DNA from: Pararge aegeria
Lineage: Eukaryota; Arthropoda; Insecta; Lepidoptera; Nymphalidae
Reading direction: 5' to 3'
NCBI RefSeq assembly: GCF_905163445.1
Contig: NC_053195.1
Span: 3,710,501 to 3,774,500, forward strand
Length of the DNA stretch: 64,000 nt
Shown here: in pieces, positions 34,232 to 45,121 of the stretch
Layout: each line of letters begins with the position of its first letter
Numbering within the stretch: position 1 is the stretch's first letter
The notes under the pieces: generated by a model
Databases searched by the model: none
Seen by the model: the letters and a program-made list of their open reading frames with translations, nothing else
What the model was told of the DNA's origin: nothing
Made by a program: the position numbers and the translations under genes

Positions 34232-35225
34232 CTTATTATTTATGAATCAGTTTAAGCAGTTATTTGACGATGTAGAATGCCAGTTTACTGCCAAACAACA
34301 TACAGATCTTAAAAAATATTTCTGAAACATGACTAACAATTTGTCCACAACGTGAATCCGCTGTAAGCTGGATAAGTAATAAAGTCTCGAACCTAAAAAA
34401 ATCGTTGCATCGACTACTACATCGACACTATAAAAACTATTCCTGGTTCCTAATTCCTTAGCTAATAAAGAGAGCAAAAGATCTTATAACATGATGCCGG
34501 ACTGACGGACTTCATGGATTGGTGCACAACTTGTTTTGAGCTAATCCGGGTATTTAACCATACGCCCGTTCTTGTCACGCAATAAGCGCGAAAAAAAAAC
34601 CGAGCTCTTTATTACGATCATACCAACTCTATGTTGATAAATATTGCTACATTCATTTGTCTACGATTAAACCCTAAAATATTAAAACGCTTTTATAACG
34701 TAGGTGCGTTCATAATGACTAAGAAACTTTAATAAAAAAATTTAAGCAAATAATTCATACCGACGATTTAAATCCGAAAATGGATCTGATTGTTATTTAT
34801 TTGTTAGTTGCCCACATTCGTCTTGCACCTTGATTATGGACAAAGGATACTCTTTATTGCGGAAAAACTAACAGTCCCGAGAGGATTAAAAAAAAAACAA
34901 ATAAAATACGCGGTACAAGTCCTGTGTTGCAGTCTTGTGGCTAAAATGTAGGCCTATAATAGTAAAATTTTATGATTATATTGCTTTTATTTTCTCTTTC
35001 TTTCTATACCTTATTAACTAGTCGTAACCCGAACGCACAACGGAAGGTTGCGGCCGACCAAGTACGGAGGCAAGCCCAGAGAAAGAAGAACCCGAACATT
35101 AAACTAATCCATTAAAACTACTCGCGATCGGCGGTTCAAATTATATTTGTTTGCTGCTGTACAATGACCCGACTACAAAATGGTGATATTAATTACATAA
35201 TTAGTTTAATATTTAGTTTTCGTTG
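34232..35225. other. unassigned spacer
   Basis: About 1 kb without a recognised element or coding motif. Confidence 0.45.
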
Positions 35226-35512
35226 TTCAAAAGTTTGATGAGTTTGGTCAATAAACAAAAATAAAAAAGTTAAAGTGTGTGAAGTTGCACATTACTTTTT
35301 TTTATTCCACTACAAGTTAGCCCTTGACTGCAATCTCACCTGGTGGTTAGTGAGGATGCAGTCGAAGATTTATTTCGATATGTTATATTATATTTTCGAT
35401 TGTTATTATTTCGATATGAAGTATGTTATATTTTTGTTTAAATAAATAAATATATTTGTTGAAACAAAAATATAACATATTTTATGTCGGCCGTCGGCCG
35501 TCGTTTGTCATG

Positions 35513-35738
35513 TCGGCCGACTGGCGCAGCGGGCAGCGACCCTTTTTTCTGAGTCCAAGGCCGTAGGTTCGATTCCCACAACTGGAAAACGTTTGTGTGA
35601 CGAACGTGAATGTTTTTCTGTGTCTGGATGTTTATAAGTAGTTCTGTATATTATTCATCAAAAAATATCCATCAGTCATCTTAGTACCTACTTACTTTGG
35701 GGCTAGATAGCGATGTATCGTCGTAGAATATTTATTTA
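35513..35738 (+). mobile_element. SINE family A, full length
   Basis: Excellent A box (CTGGCGCAGCGGGCAGCG) and B box (GGTTCGATTCCC). The tail runs into a second partial copy. Confidence 0.8.
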
Positions 35739-35739
35739 T

Positions 35740-35862
35740 TTATAAGTATTTGTGTATATTATTCATCAATTTTTTTATCAGTCCTCTTAGTGCCCATAAC
35801 ACAAGCTACGCTCACTTTGGGGCTAGATGGCGATGTGTGTAATGTCGAATATTTATTTATTC
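35740..35862 (+). mobile_element. SINE family A, duplicated 3' half
   Basis: Repeats the end of the preceding copy from TATAAGTATTTGTGTATATT through GGGGCTAGATGGCGATGTG to a second TATTTATT tail, giving a dimeric 3' end. Confidence 0.75.
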
Positions 35863-35894
35863 AAAAAATAAAACTTTGCACTTAATTCATATGT

Positions 35895-36075
35895 TACAGT
35901 AAATTTATAAACTGGGTAAACGATTAAGCTTTGATTAACAACCAATGTTCATGACATTGAGTTGGTGGGTATTTTGATATAAATACAACTGCATTATCGA
36001 TGCACCGCAGTCCTACATGGACTCGAACGATGCAAAGATACCTTCCGGTGTCTTAGTCGTTTAACAGAACACACA
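35895..36075 (+). repeat. repeat P copy 2 (promoter-like)
   Basis: GTTCATGACATTGAGTTGG, GATATAAATACAACTGC, GCAGTCCTACATGG and ATGCAAAGATACCTTCCGG. The ATG at 36025 opens only eight codons (MQRYLPVS) before a stop. Confidence 0.55.
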
Positions 36076-36079
36076 AAAT

Positions 36080-36560
36080 CGCCCCACACAGAAAAAACAC
36101 CAAACATACATACATACCCACATATAACGCCGTACGTATTTTGTAATATCTCTATTCTATTGCAAGTAATAAAAATAAACACAGGACTATTTTAGCAGTA
36201 AATATTAAATTAGCTCCGGTTTTTCTGTTCTCCACGAGTTCTGCGGAAAAGTTATTGTTGTTTTGCTAAGTTCGCCGAGTTTATGCTGTGGTTGGGTCTT
36301 GAGGGCTGCCTTTGGGTCGAAATTATTCGTAAAGTTCAGTTTGTTTCTGGTTGGACATGATAACGTTATAAGAAATGTCAGTAGCAGATACAATTTCGAA
36401 TGAAGCATTGCTTTAAATTATTACTTTAACCTCGATGAATGTTTGAACGTTTTTGGCTTGCTGGAGTGTTCTGAAGACTAATTTATTCTATAAAACACTC
36501 GACTGGCTATCCGTAGACTTAAATTTTGTTCTCATTTCAACTACCGTATTCTCAATGTTA
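36080..36560. other. spacer inside the long inverted repeat
   Basis: No recognised element. Confidence 0.4.
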
Positions 36561-36784
36561 TGTTTTAAACAAAAATATAACATACTTCATATCGAAATAA
36601 TAACAATCGAAAATATAATATAACATATCGAAACAAATCTTCGACTGCATCATCACTAACCACCAGGTGAGATTGCAGTCAAGGGCTAACTTGTAGTGGA
36701 ATAAAAAAAAGTAATGTGCAAATTCACACTCTTAACTTTTTTATTTTTGTTTATTGACCAAACTCGTCAAACTTTTTTAGAAAT

Positions 36785-37455
36785 AAGTATCACATAATTA
36801 AGATAAAGAGTTTAGTTAATCTGTAGTGTATCATTTAAAAGTAATTTGGTCAGTGAATAAAGGCTATTTTTATTTTTATTTTATTTTTATTTTGATACTT
36901 AGATGTTCGTTCTCCATTGCCGAGTCTTGATTCTTTTATTAAAGAATAATTGCATTTGTATTTATTCAAAACGTTTGTCCATTCACTACTGTGTCGTTAA
37001 AGATCGATCGAACTATAATATTGAGAACTTTGAACTTAAGACTGCCTTTTGTCTGCCTCTACGACGTTAAACTTTGTCCTATTTAATTAATTATTAATGA
37101 AACTGTATTCAAAACTTTTCAGTTTTGCAGAATGCGTCATTGTCTACGTTGAAATGTAATTTAACTCTGTCAGTTCTCTTTGTTGAATTATATTCAATGA
37201 TGATTGATATTTGTCGGAGTCTATATCTTATTACGCCTAACCTTGTTTCAAATAGACAATATTGTTGTAATTAGGCACGGCTGTTAGTATGAAGTCATTC
37301 TTTGCGAGTTTTAGAATGATTGCCTTTTAGTAGTCCGATCATACGAACGCAGTTTAGATTCGGGAGTATTAGTAAATATAACTGTGTAACTAGATGTAAA
37401 CATGACATTTGTTGCATCCGTATGTAAAACGGTCTTCGTGATATATCAGCAGTTG
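36785..37455. other. unassigned spacer
   Basis: A (TTTTA)n-rich tract at 36863-36893; otherwise nothing. Confidence 0.45.
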
Positions 37456-37461
37456 AGTTTA

Positions 37462-37585
37462 GTAATAAATAAATAAATATACCACAACAAAACACACATC
37501 GCATGTTATGGGTACTAAGATGACTCAAAGACAATCAAAAGACCCATGTCCAGCAGTGGAAGTCAATTGATTAAATTGGTGATGC
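37462..37585. mobile_element. SINE A tail scrap joined to RTE-type LINE 3' scrap
   Basis: 37462-37515 has SINE A text on the minus strand with an internal deletion (ACACACATCGC directly to ATGTTATGGG). 37528-37585 has AAAAGACCCATGTCCAGCAG and a GATG tail from the RTE-type LINE. Confidence 0.6.
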
Positions 37586-37589
37586 TTAT

Positions 37590-38290
37590 GGTGATGAGGT
37601 CACTAATGCCCGTTTACACTTAACCTAGGCCTATGCATATGCCTGAATCGAATGCCTACACTTACTGTACTTATGTACACGCGTTCAAAGTTATACTTCT
37701 TTGGAGTAACAAGATAAAATTTTATCTTTCACTTTATTTTAACGTTTGTTGAAAAAACCACAATAACAATAGATTTTGTATTGAATACATTAAAAGTTTT
37801 ATTATAACGCATTATCTAGTTATAGCATTATCGTACAACCAAGTTTAACTCACATTAAAATTTGAGATTTTGGAATGAGCCCGCAGACTTTGACAATTGA
37901 AAATGTAGGTACAATGTCAATTTTTTTTTGAAAAACTAATATGTTGACTGTATCTATAGCTAACTTTAGGGTGTCGATTTTTGATGACAGTGTGTGCGCG
38001 CATGGTTAAAATTTACTATGGTATTTTTCCCTAATGCGCCAAAAGAAGTATAACTTCAAAAATGTTTACCTACTCTAAGGTGATATCTATTGGTGAACGG
38101 TTGATGAGTTCCTAAGAATTTTTATTTTATTTAGAATAGGTACTTTATTGCACAAACTTAGAAACAATACAAGAAACACAAGAAAACAAATAATAAGTAA
38201 AATTAAAAACAATTCAATTAAGGATGTACTCGTACTTAGAATAGGTTTTTATTTTGATATTGCCTTGTTCGTCGTGAGCGAAGACGAACA
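37590..38290. other. unassigned spacer
   Basis: A 100-codon ORF at 38148-38450 overlaps a hairpin and shows no motif. Confidence 0.4.
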
Positions 38291-38292
38291 TA

Positions 38293-38342
38293 CTTGCTTT
38301 GTACAACTAAGATTATTAATATTCTTAGTTGTACAAAGCAAG
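38293..38342. repeat. 20 bp perfect hairpin, 10-nt loop
   Basis: Arms 38293-38312 and 38323-38342 (CTTGCTTTGTACAACTAAGA and its exact reverse complement). Confidence 0.92.
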
Positions 38343-38555
38343 GTAAACTCGCTTCTGGCGCATCGAACTGTAATATTTAGGGAAGTAATTCAATATGACG
38401 CCTTTTGGGCGCCCATTGCCTCTTCTATATTAAAATTTGTTCAATTTTAATTTGTGAAGGAATATTCATGATGCAATATTAAGTAAGGGTATCTTGAGGA
38501 ATTATTAAAGGCTTTGATATTGTTTTTATAACTTTCTTTTACTTTCTATATTTTA
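38343..38555. other. unassigned spacer
   Basis: Nothing recognised. Confidence 0.4.
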
Positions 38556-38559
38556 TCAA

Positions 38560-38780
38560 CTAGCAGTTGCCCGGGACTTTGTCCGGTGGGAAAGTGTATG
38601 TCTGTGTTATTCTCTTACCTCTGAGCTATCACTATGATAAAAAAAACGTCATCTTTGGCTCTGTGAGAAACAAAACAAATGTATAAAGAGTAGCATCTTT
38701 GCTATTCCAGACTATAATCTATCTATGTGCTAAATTTCATTTGGATCCATTTAACCCATTTGTCGTGATCGTATTGCAAA
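38560..38780 (-). mobile_element. Helitron-like element, 5' end unclear
   Basis: Minus-strand 3' end GACAAAGTCCCGGGCAACTG-CTAG with a hairpin-capable GGAC/GTCC. Its other end abuts the SINE A tail near 38780. Confidence 0.55.
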
Positions 38781-38781
38781 T

Positions 38782-39033
38782 ATAAATAAATAAATATACA
38801 ACGACAATACCCACATCGCCATCTAGATTAGATCCAAAGAAAGCGTAGCTGGTGCTATGGGTACTAAGATAACTGATGAATATTTTATGAATAATATACA
38901 TAAATACTTATAATATACAAATTAACACCCATACACGGAAAAACATTCACGTTCATCACACAAACATTTTCCACGAACCCACGGCCTTGGACTCAGAAAG
39001 CAGGGTCGGTGCCCACTGCGCCAGTCGGCCGTC
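38782..39033 (-). mobile_element. SINE family A, near full length
   Basis: Complete body and head (GACTGGCGCAGTGGGCACC on the minus strand). The B-box region lost about 10 nt (CATTTTCCACGAACCCACGG). Confidence 0.75.
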
Positions 39034-39039
39034 AATATC

Positions 39040-39440
39040 CATCCTAACTTTTGCATTTATTATATTACGCACAGAAAACGCTTCTCTTAAGTTTAAGGCT
39101 AGTTTAATACAACAAAAACTATTTCATTATCAGTCGGTAATGCAATCAAGTTTATAATTAAAAAAAAACGATATTAAAGTAGATATATTTACCTAAACAT
39201 ACTACTTTTCGCATTTTATACCATCCGTCTTTTCGCTAAACGGTAGAAAATAAGGTCATACTATTTTAAATACTAACAATTTGTGTCATTGACAGCTGCT
39301 TGGATATTGAAATGATACAGTTTATCTCAAATCGGTTTATCATATCACAAATTGAAGATGTATTTATTATTTTTAGATAATATTTATTGAATTTGATAGT
39401 TGTTTCATATTGCTTATAATATTTTACATAAATATTAAAC
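39040..39440. other. unassigned spacer
   Basis: AT-rich, nothing recognised. Confidence 0.45.
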
Positions 39441-39442
39441 CA

Positions 39443-39495
39443 TGAGGTGAGATTGGAGTCAAGGGCTTATGTGGGTGTAGTGGAATATAAAAAAA
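39443..39495 (+). mobile_element. SINE family H 3' tip
   Basis: AGGTGAGATTGGAGTCAAGGGC then a GTAGTGGAATATAAAAAAAA tail. Confidence 0.6.
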
Positions 39496-39525
39496 AAATT
39501 AACTATAACACATATCAGAATAACC

Positions 39526-39575
39526 GACCCGACCCGACCCGACACGACCCGACCCGACACGACCCGATCCGACTG
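39526..39575. repeat. CCGACCCGACA minisatellite
   Basis: About nine imperfect GACCC/GACAC units in a 50 bp run, far more GC-rich than its surroundings. Confidence 0.85.
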
Positions 39576-39660
39576 AAAAATGTAAGTGACCTTCATTTTG
39601 TCATTATCGGTTGTGATTATGATATACCTGATTAAAATTAAACATGTATGTACATGTATG

Positions 39661-39815
39661 AGGCGGTGATAGTGCACTAGGTAGTAGCTCAACCTCACTT
39701 TCGGGGGTCCGAGTTCGAGTCCCGGCTCGCACTATTAACTTTTCCAAGTTATGTAGTTAGTTCTACATAAAGTTCTCAAAGGAGAACTTGTCCTGGAGTC
39801 CACAAATCCACTTTC
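39661..39815 (+). mobile_element. SINE family D, head half
   Basis: A-box region GTGATAGTGCACTAGGTAG and a strong B box GAGTTCGAGTCCCGG, so D is tRNA-derived. The body is shortened after GTTCTCAAAGGAGAAC. Confidence 0.7.
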
Positions 39816-39874
39816 TAACAAAACTGGAATCAAACACGATAGATCGATCGATCAATCTCCTTCGTGCTTTCTCC

Positions 39875-40137
39875 ATCAAATTCAAATTCAAAATTTCTTT
39901 ATTCACGTAGGCCTATCACAGGCATATATGCAGCGTTCATACATACATGTTTACATAATTGTAAGGGGATGGTGATAACTTCGTTCGCCAACTTAAACCT
40001 AAAGCTACGAGGGTTCCAAACGCGCCCTGGTCTAAGAAGATCCCACAACTAACTTAGCCGGGTAATTATTTTTTTTCACAGTAAATTTATTTACCTATGA
40101 AGCTAGAGCAATTCACACCCAAGCTTTTTTATCGTTT
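39875..40137 (-). mobile_element. LINE family F 3' UTR, (GAATTT)n tail
   Basis: Tail TTGAATTTGAATTTG at 39879-39893 (minus), GCCTGTGATAGGCCTACGTG and the whole F 3' UTR; stops near the end of the coding region (CAAGCTTTTTTATCG equals the KKAW codons). Confidence 0.75.
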
Positions 40138-40139
40138 AA

Positions 40140-41030
40140 TTTCAGTTTCATCTATACGACACTAGCGAAGTATCTCATGCTCAGTTGGCACACATAAAAG
40201 CCTTTTAGAAGAATTGAACTCAATTGGTATCAAACCCGGAACCTCGCGATATTGTCGATGTCGTAAGTCGAAAATAGAAATTCCACTCGGACAAAATCTA
40301 AGAACTATCTTAACTTAATTTTGCCAATTAAAACTCGTATTTTATGTTGGAAGCGTTTGCGAAATCTTCTGTCTAATGGACTTCAAATTAATGAATTTAA
40401 TAAAGATATCATTTTCATGTCCGTCTTCTTATCATTTGGAGATTTTAATTGCGCAGTTAAAATTAATGAATTACAATAATAACTGTGTTTAGAAAAAAAT
40501 ACTATCAGTTATAGTTTTGAACTGTCATTCTTATTAATCAAAGTTTATAGGATTGTTTTTGGTTTGATAAGAAGCAGGTTGATGAGGTTGGTCGCACACT
40601 GACGCGTGCTATATCGTGACTTATTGCGTGAGCATAGACGCCTAAACCAATGCGTGTAGTCTGCCGTGGCTTGCAAATATCGTTCTTTAGTAAAAAAAGC
40701 ACCAACCGCCGTATTCAGTAAACTTAACAGTTGTTAACCGGTGGCGACATGCCATTTTCATACTTTATGCGTTAAGTTTACAACCAGTTATTTTTATGCC
40801 GTCAACTTTTTGGAAAGGTAAATGAAACACGTAGCTGTCAATAACTTTAATATATTATGCGCATTTAAAATTATAACTCGAATTTCAAGTGCCTCTATTT
40901 TAAACGCAAGTTGACCTAGACATTACCATAAAAATGACTGTAACCATCACTGTCATTTTTATTGCTCAGCGAGCCGCGAAGTTGAAGTGGCAGTGGGCGG
41001 GGCCCGTAGCTCTTAGAACCGATAGATATT
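40140..41030. other. unassigned spacer
   Basis: A faint SINE-like B box at 40228-40250 (ATCAAACCCGGAACC); otherwise nothing. Confidence 0.4.
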
Positions 41031-41035
41031 AGAGT

Positions 41036-41400
41036 CCCAAGGTGTTGGAATAGTGACTCATACATACCGGTAAAAGCAACGTTGGTAGATCCCCGACGAA
41101 GTGCACTTATACATGAAATCAAACATGTCGCAAGGAGCAATGAGAATAGGTTAGGGCCGTAAACCACCACGCTGGCCCAGTGCAGATTGGTGGACTCCAC
41201 ACAACTTTGAGATCATTATGGAGAACTCTTAGGCATGCAGGTTTCCTGACGATGTTTTCCTTCATCGTTGAAGCAAGTGATATTTTAATAACTTAAAACG
41301 CACATAACTCAGAAAAGTTAGAGGTGCGTGCTGGGATTCTAGCTCGGCCCCCCGAAAGTGAAGTCGAGCTCCTACCCACTGGGCTATCACCGCTTTCATT
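41036..41400. mobile_element. RTE-type LINE scrap (+) followed by SINE family D (-)
   Basis: 41036-41133 corresponds to the LINE C-terminal block (AAGGTGTTGGAATAGTGAC, ACCGGTAAAAGCAACG). 41134-41400 is a near-complete D copy with head at its right end (GGGCTATCACCGCTT) and GAGCTAGAATCCCAGC in B-box position. Confidence 0.65.
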
Positions 41401-41660
41401 GTTGGTCACTACATGATTATTATGATAGCAAATTAAATATAAGGCGGTAATAAAGATGATTTTTCTATTATTAATACTAGTAGCCAAAGTGTGGCCAGTG
41501 GCGTGCATATACGGTATTCTCAGGGTATGTAGATGATATAAAATACACAGGGTTGGCTATTTATAACTCTTAAAATGCCTATCGTTATTTTTTTTATAGC
41601 TTGTACTGGAGATTTTCTTAATTTTATATTTTCTGCCATACCCTGTGCATACTATGCACG

Positions 41661-42707
41661 TGCTAAAAAAATATAAAGAATGGAAGGCCCAGGTATTCAG
41701 ATATTCACTTCAATACCAACAATGTTCAGGATGGCACTTAGATCTTTCGTTAATTAACAGTATTATTGAAGCTAAATACCTAGTTTCTCATATTAAAGTA
41801 TTCATTTTATAAAAGACATCATTAAAGCCCACCAACCTGCTTTAGAGCAGTGTTGTGGGTCGGTACTCTATAAACCTGACTTCCCAAGGAGTGAAATAAA
41901 ACAACTAGACTGACTCTAATACTGTATATTAGGCTTCTCTATAATTCATATTACTTGTTACCTTCAAATGACTCTACTACCAGTTCGTAATGCTGTCTTC
42001 GGCAGAGAAGACCACTGGCAAGAAACTCTACCGTTGCTCTTTTATTCAATCAATTAAAACAACTTATAAACACAATTACAACATTGTCATATGTAATAAC
42101 GCTAGGCCCTTTGATACAAGACATATTTTAAGACAGTTAAAACATAACTACTATGATCACTTATAACATCAGGACTTTTGGAACAAGTTGTTTGTATAGA
42201 GCAACCTCTGCTACATAAACTGTGTGTGTAAAATAATGCTAGGGCTCCATATATGATACCAATAAATAACCCAAAGGATGAGATATACTTATCTGATGCA
42301 ACATCAGGTACAACCATAGTACCAATAACTTTTAACAACTTATCTCAACTCCATCACCAGTATATACAACTCTTGTTCCGCCACAACAGTATTTCGTTAC
42401 GTTTATCGTTTCCATTATAAATCATCTATTCCCAATTTGTAACGTTCTATCCACAATACTTTACTTAATCTCCTTTTCTCAATTCATTACTTTAAATCCG
42501 TCTTCACTTTTCTTTCCCGCCAATCTACATTGTCAAACTCGCGTCTCCCGCCATAGATCCTATACTTTTATTTGACAGTCTACTAAAGTCCATTATTCTA
42601 TTTTCAATACATTATCAATGAGTATACAAACTATGATTTGTTGATATATTTAATATAATCATCAGGTTTATCATAGATAAAGTGCTGTAATTCCCTATTT
42701 CCTAACA
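41661..42707 (-). mobile_element. LTR of a non-autonomous retrotransposon (left copy)
   Basis: 1047 bp, TG...CA ends on both strands. Virtually identical to 45122-46168; by eye I find one difference (A/G at about the 16th base). In the middle (about 41945-42040) the text CCAGTTCG, GGCAGAGAAGACCACTGGCAAGAAACTC and GTTGCTCTTTT resembles the LINE Z region at 62440-62505. Confidence 0.92.
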
Positions 42708-44117
42708 CGGCCATTCTGACAAGTACTTCGTTCTCGAAGTACATAGGGTTATTCTTTTTAGGTATATGCTTTGTATCATAAGTCTTTAGGTTCAAAGAAC
42801 ATGCTTATAAGTACATCATCTTATGTACACCTCTATAAAATTAGTTCAAATGGTATATAAGCATAAAAAATCATCAAATCAGTTACATTCTGTATACACT
42901 TTTATCAATAAACTATAAACAATATTTTATCAAAAGATAGGCATAATCATAACATTTTATAATTAAAGTGAAAGAGACCAAAAAAAATTTCATCAAAATT
43001 CCACACCATTTAACAAATTATAACAATGTAATACTTCTATTAAAGTAAAAAAAATGATTAATTTTCAACAATGTAAATCAAAAATACTCATTTTCATTTA
43101 TCTTGTACATTTTAACATGTACAATCACAATCCAAATATTTCCATCTCAATATAAATCTCAAACAATTTATCCATTTGCCTCCAGTCCAACTTTATCAAA
43201 ATATACACATAATTGTATTTCTCCTCAATTCTGTTATTTGCATTGTTAGTCTCATTTAGTCACAGATGCAATAGGTACAGTCTAAATATGCCAAGGCAAT
43301 TCGAACAATGTGCAATACAAGTCTCAACAGCTCCTTACTCACAAACACTGAAGCTTAATCAGCTGTGGGCAAGAACCTGACGCATGACTTACTTAGCCAA
43401 TACCAAAACACCAACACCTACTGATGATATCAACATAATCATCACCCACTGGTGATATTCATATTCTTTTCACTGTCCAAGTCAAGTAATATATAAGATA
43501 AATATAAATAAATTAATATAAAAACGCTAAGATGGAATTATTTCTATTATGGAGGGTTCACCTCTTTTTTTTTTTTATCATATCATCATAAAAGCCAAGG
43601 TTTATGTTTAATTGTTATTTCTATTATTCAAAGATTATTTCAATCTAAACATCAATTAAACCACCTGTTTAACAGAATATAATCTAATTATTTATAATGC
43701 AACTAATATATTTTCCTTTGCAGCAGCAACATTATTTTGTTTATAATTGTATTTTATTTATATCATTTTTAAGAACTTCTCTCAACATCATACTGAAAGA
43801 TCTCTAACCTAACCTAACCCACAACATTTAAGCTGACTCCTAATTCTTTTCTTCACACAACCCAACATAGAAACTAAACTACTTCATTTAGCTATTCAGT
43901 AGTAATTTTCCCTATATGTATTGTTCTGACACATAATCATATTCTATTCTATTCTACCAAGAAATTTTGATTTTTTTTTTTTGTTTTTTTTTTGATTTTT
44001 TGGGTATTATTTTATATGTTCTGAATAATTTACACAATCTCTCCTATCTCGGCTTTCCTGACAAGTACTTCGATCTCGAAGTACATAGAATAGTTCCTAA
44101 ATAAAAGTCAACAGCTT

Positions 44118-44590
44118 GGCTAACCTGACTAGTTGCTCAATATAAACTTGAAATCTTGTATGTAATAAATAAGAATTAAAAGAAAAATCTATTACACATT
44201 CCGTTCGGCTAACCTGACCAGTTAATTTATTTTAGCCTGGACAGACTAATAAAATAAAAGTTAAGACAAATTCCATTTGGTTAACCTGACTAGTTAAATA
44301 AAACTTGAAATTTTAAATTTATCAAACTTTTCACACATTCTGTTTGGCTAACTTGACTAGTTGCTCAATTTAAACTTGAAATCTTGTATGTAATAAATAA
44401 GAATCATAGGAAAAATATATCACACATTCAGTTCGGCTAACCTGACCAGTTTATTTATTTTAACCTTGACAGACTAATAATATAAAACCTAACACAAATT
44501 CCATTTGTCTAACCAGACTAATTAAATAAAACTTGATAATTCAAATTTATCAAACTTATTACACATTTTGTTTGGCCAACTTGACTTGTT
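44118..44590. repeat. 228 bp tandem repeats with iterated GCTAACCTGACTAGTT
   Basis: Units 44118-44345 and 44346-44573 are the same length and diverged. Within each, the motif GGCTAACCTGACYAGTT recurs at offsets of about 0, 92 and 160; a seventh copy starts at 44574. Confidence 0.85.
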
Positions 44591-44741
44591 GGTTTTCACA
44601 AACAAACTTAAATCAATTCTATTTTGGACTTAATTTCAGCAAAATAAACAAAGAGCCACTAGGCCATATCAGTTTCAGGTAATAAGTACTATCTTTCAAA
44701 AGTAGAAACCACAAAAAGAAAAGATAAATTAAAATATCATA

Positions 44742-45058
44742 TCAATTGGTTCCCCGGACCACATATCCTTCAATGGAATTTTACCAATTCTGGTGCTCTG
44801 TCTCCAGAGTGTTTCTGTTTTAGCACATACCAGCTATTAGTTGAAACATCATCAAAAACATCAATCCATGTACTATATCCACATTTGCCAAGATGGTTAT
44901 CCATTGGTTCCCCGGACCACATATCCTTAAACAGAATTTCACCAAGCATGGTGCTTTGTCTCCAGAGTGTTTCTGTTTTAGCACATAGCAGCAAATAGTT
45001 GAGGCATCATAAAAAACATCAAACTCTTTACTATGTCCATATTTGACGGGATGGTTCT
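44742..45058. repeat. tandem pair of about 157 bp
   Basis: ATTGGTTCCCCGGACCACATA, TCTCCAGAGTGTTTCTGTTTT and a GATGGTT end occur in both units. A 74-codon minus-strand ORF spans the junction but uses different frames in the two units. Confidence 0.85.
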
Positions 45059-45108
45059 AAAAAAAGTAAATCTGCATTAGAGAAAGGCATAAATTGGACA
45101 TGAATAGG

Positions 45109-45121
45109 ATCCCACTTCTGA
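45109..45121 (-). promoter_or_regulatory. putative tRNA-Leu primer-binding site
   Basis: Minus strand TCAGAAGTGGGAT directly after the LTR end. Matches 13 nt of the known insect tRNA-Leu 3' region; the bases nearest the CCA end (which would overlap the LTR's last five) differ. Confidence 0.6.

Larger units (their letters stand above)
35229..36777. repeat. long inverted repeat, 214 bp arms, 1.1 kb spacer
   Basis: Arm 35229-35442 and arm 36564-36777 are reverse complements with only a handful of differences along their full length. Each arm contains a SINE H end fragment (CAATCTCACCTGGTGGTTAGTG) and a TTATTATTTCGATATGAAG-type AT region. The spacer holds SINE A (35513), its partial duplicate (35740) and repeat P (35895). 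Confidence 0.85.
42708..45121 (-). mobile_element. non-coding internal region of the LTR element
   Basis: 2414 bp with no gag, protease, RT or integrase motif on either strand, so the element must be mobilised in trans. Orientation is set by 45109-45121, where ATCCCACTTCTGA equals the 3' end of insect tRNA-Leu: read on the minus strand this is a primer-binding site directly next to the LTR. No clear polypurine tract is seen next to the other LTR. Contains two copies of an AAGTACTTCG-N4-CGAAGTAC stem-loop (42721 and 44063), 228 bp direct repeats and a 157 bp tandem pair. Confidence 0.8.

Noticed and set aside
38293..38342. resemblance of TTTGTACAA to a phage attachment core
   Set aside because: Nine bases is too short, there is no integrase or phage gene, and the hairpin explains the pattern.
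42102..42338. 78-codon minus ORF, repeated exactly at 45563-45799
   Set aside because: The repetition is explained by the LTR pair, not by selection on a protein; no motif is recognisable.
43806..43820. CCTAACCTAACC run resembling the insect telomere repeat
   Set aside because: Only two to three units inside a transposon; no telomeric context.
44770..44994. 74-codon minus ORF in the LTR element interior
   Set aside because: It spans a tandem repeat junction and uses different frames in the two units.
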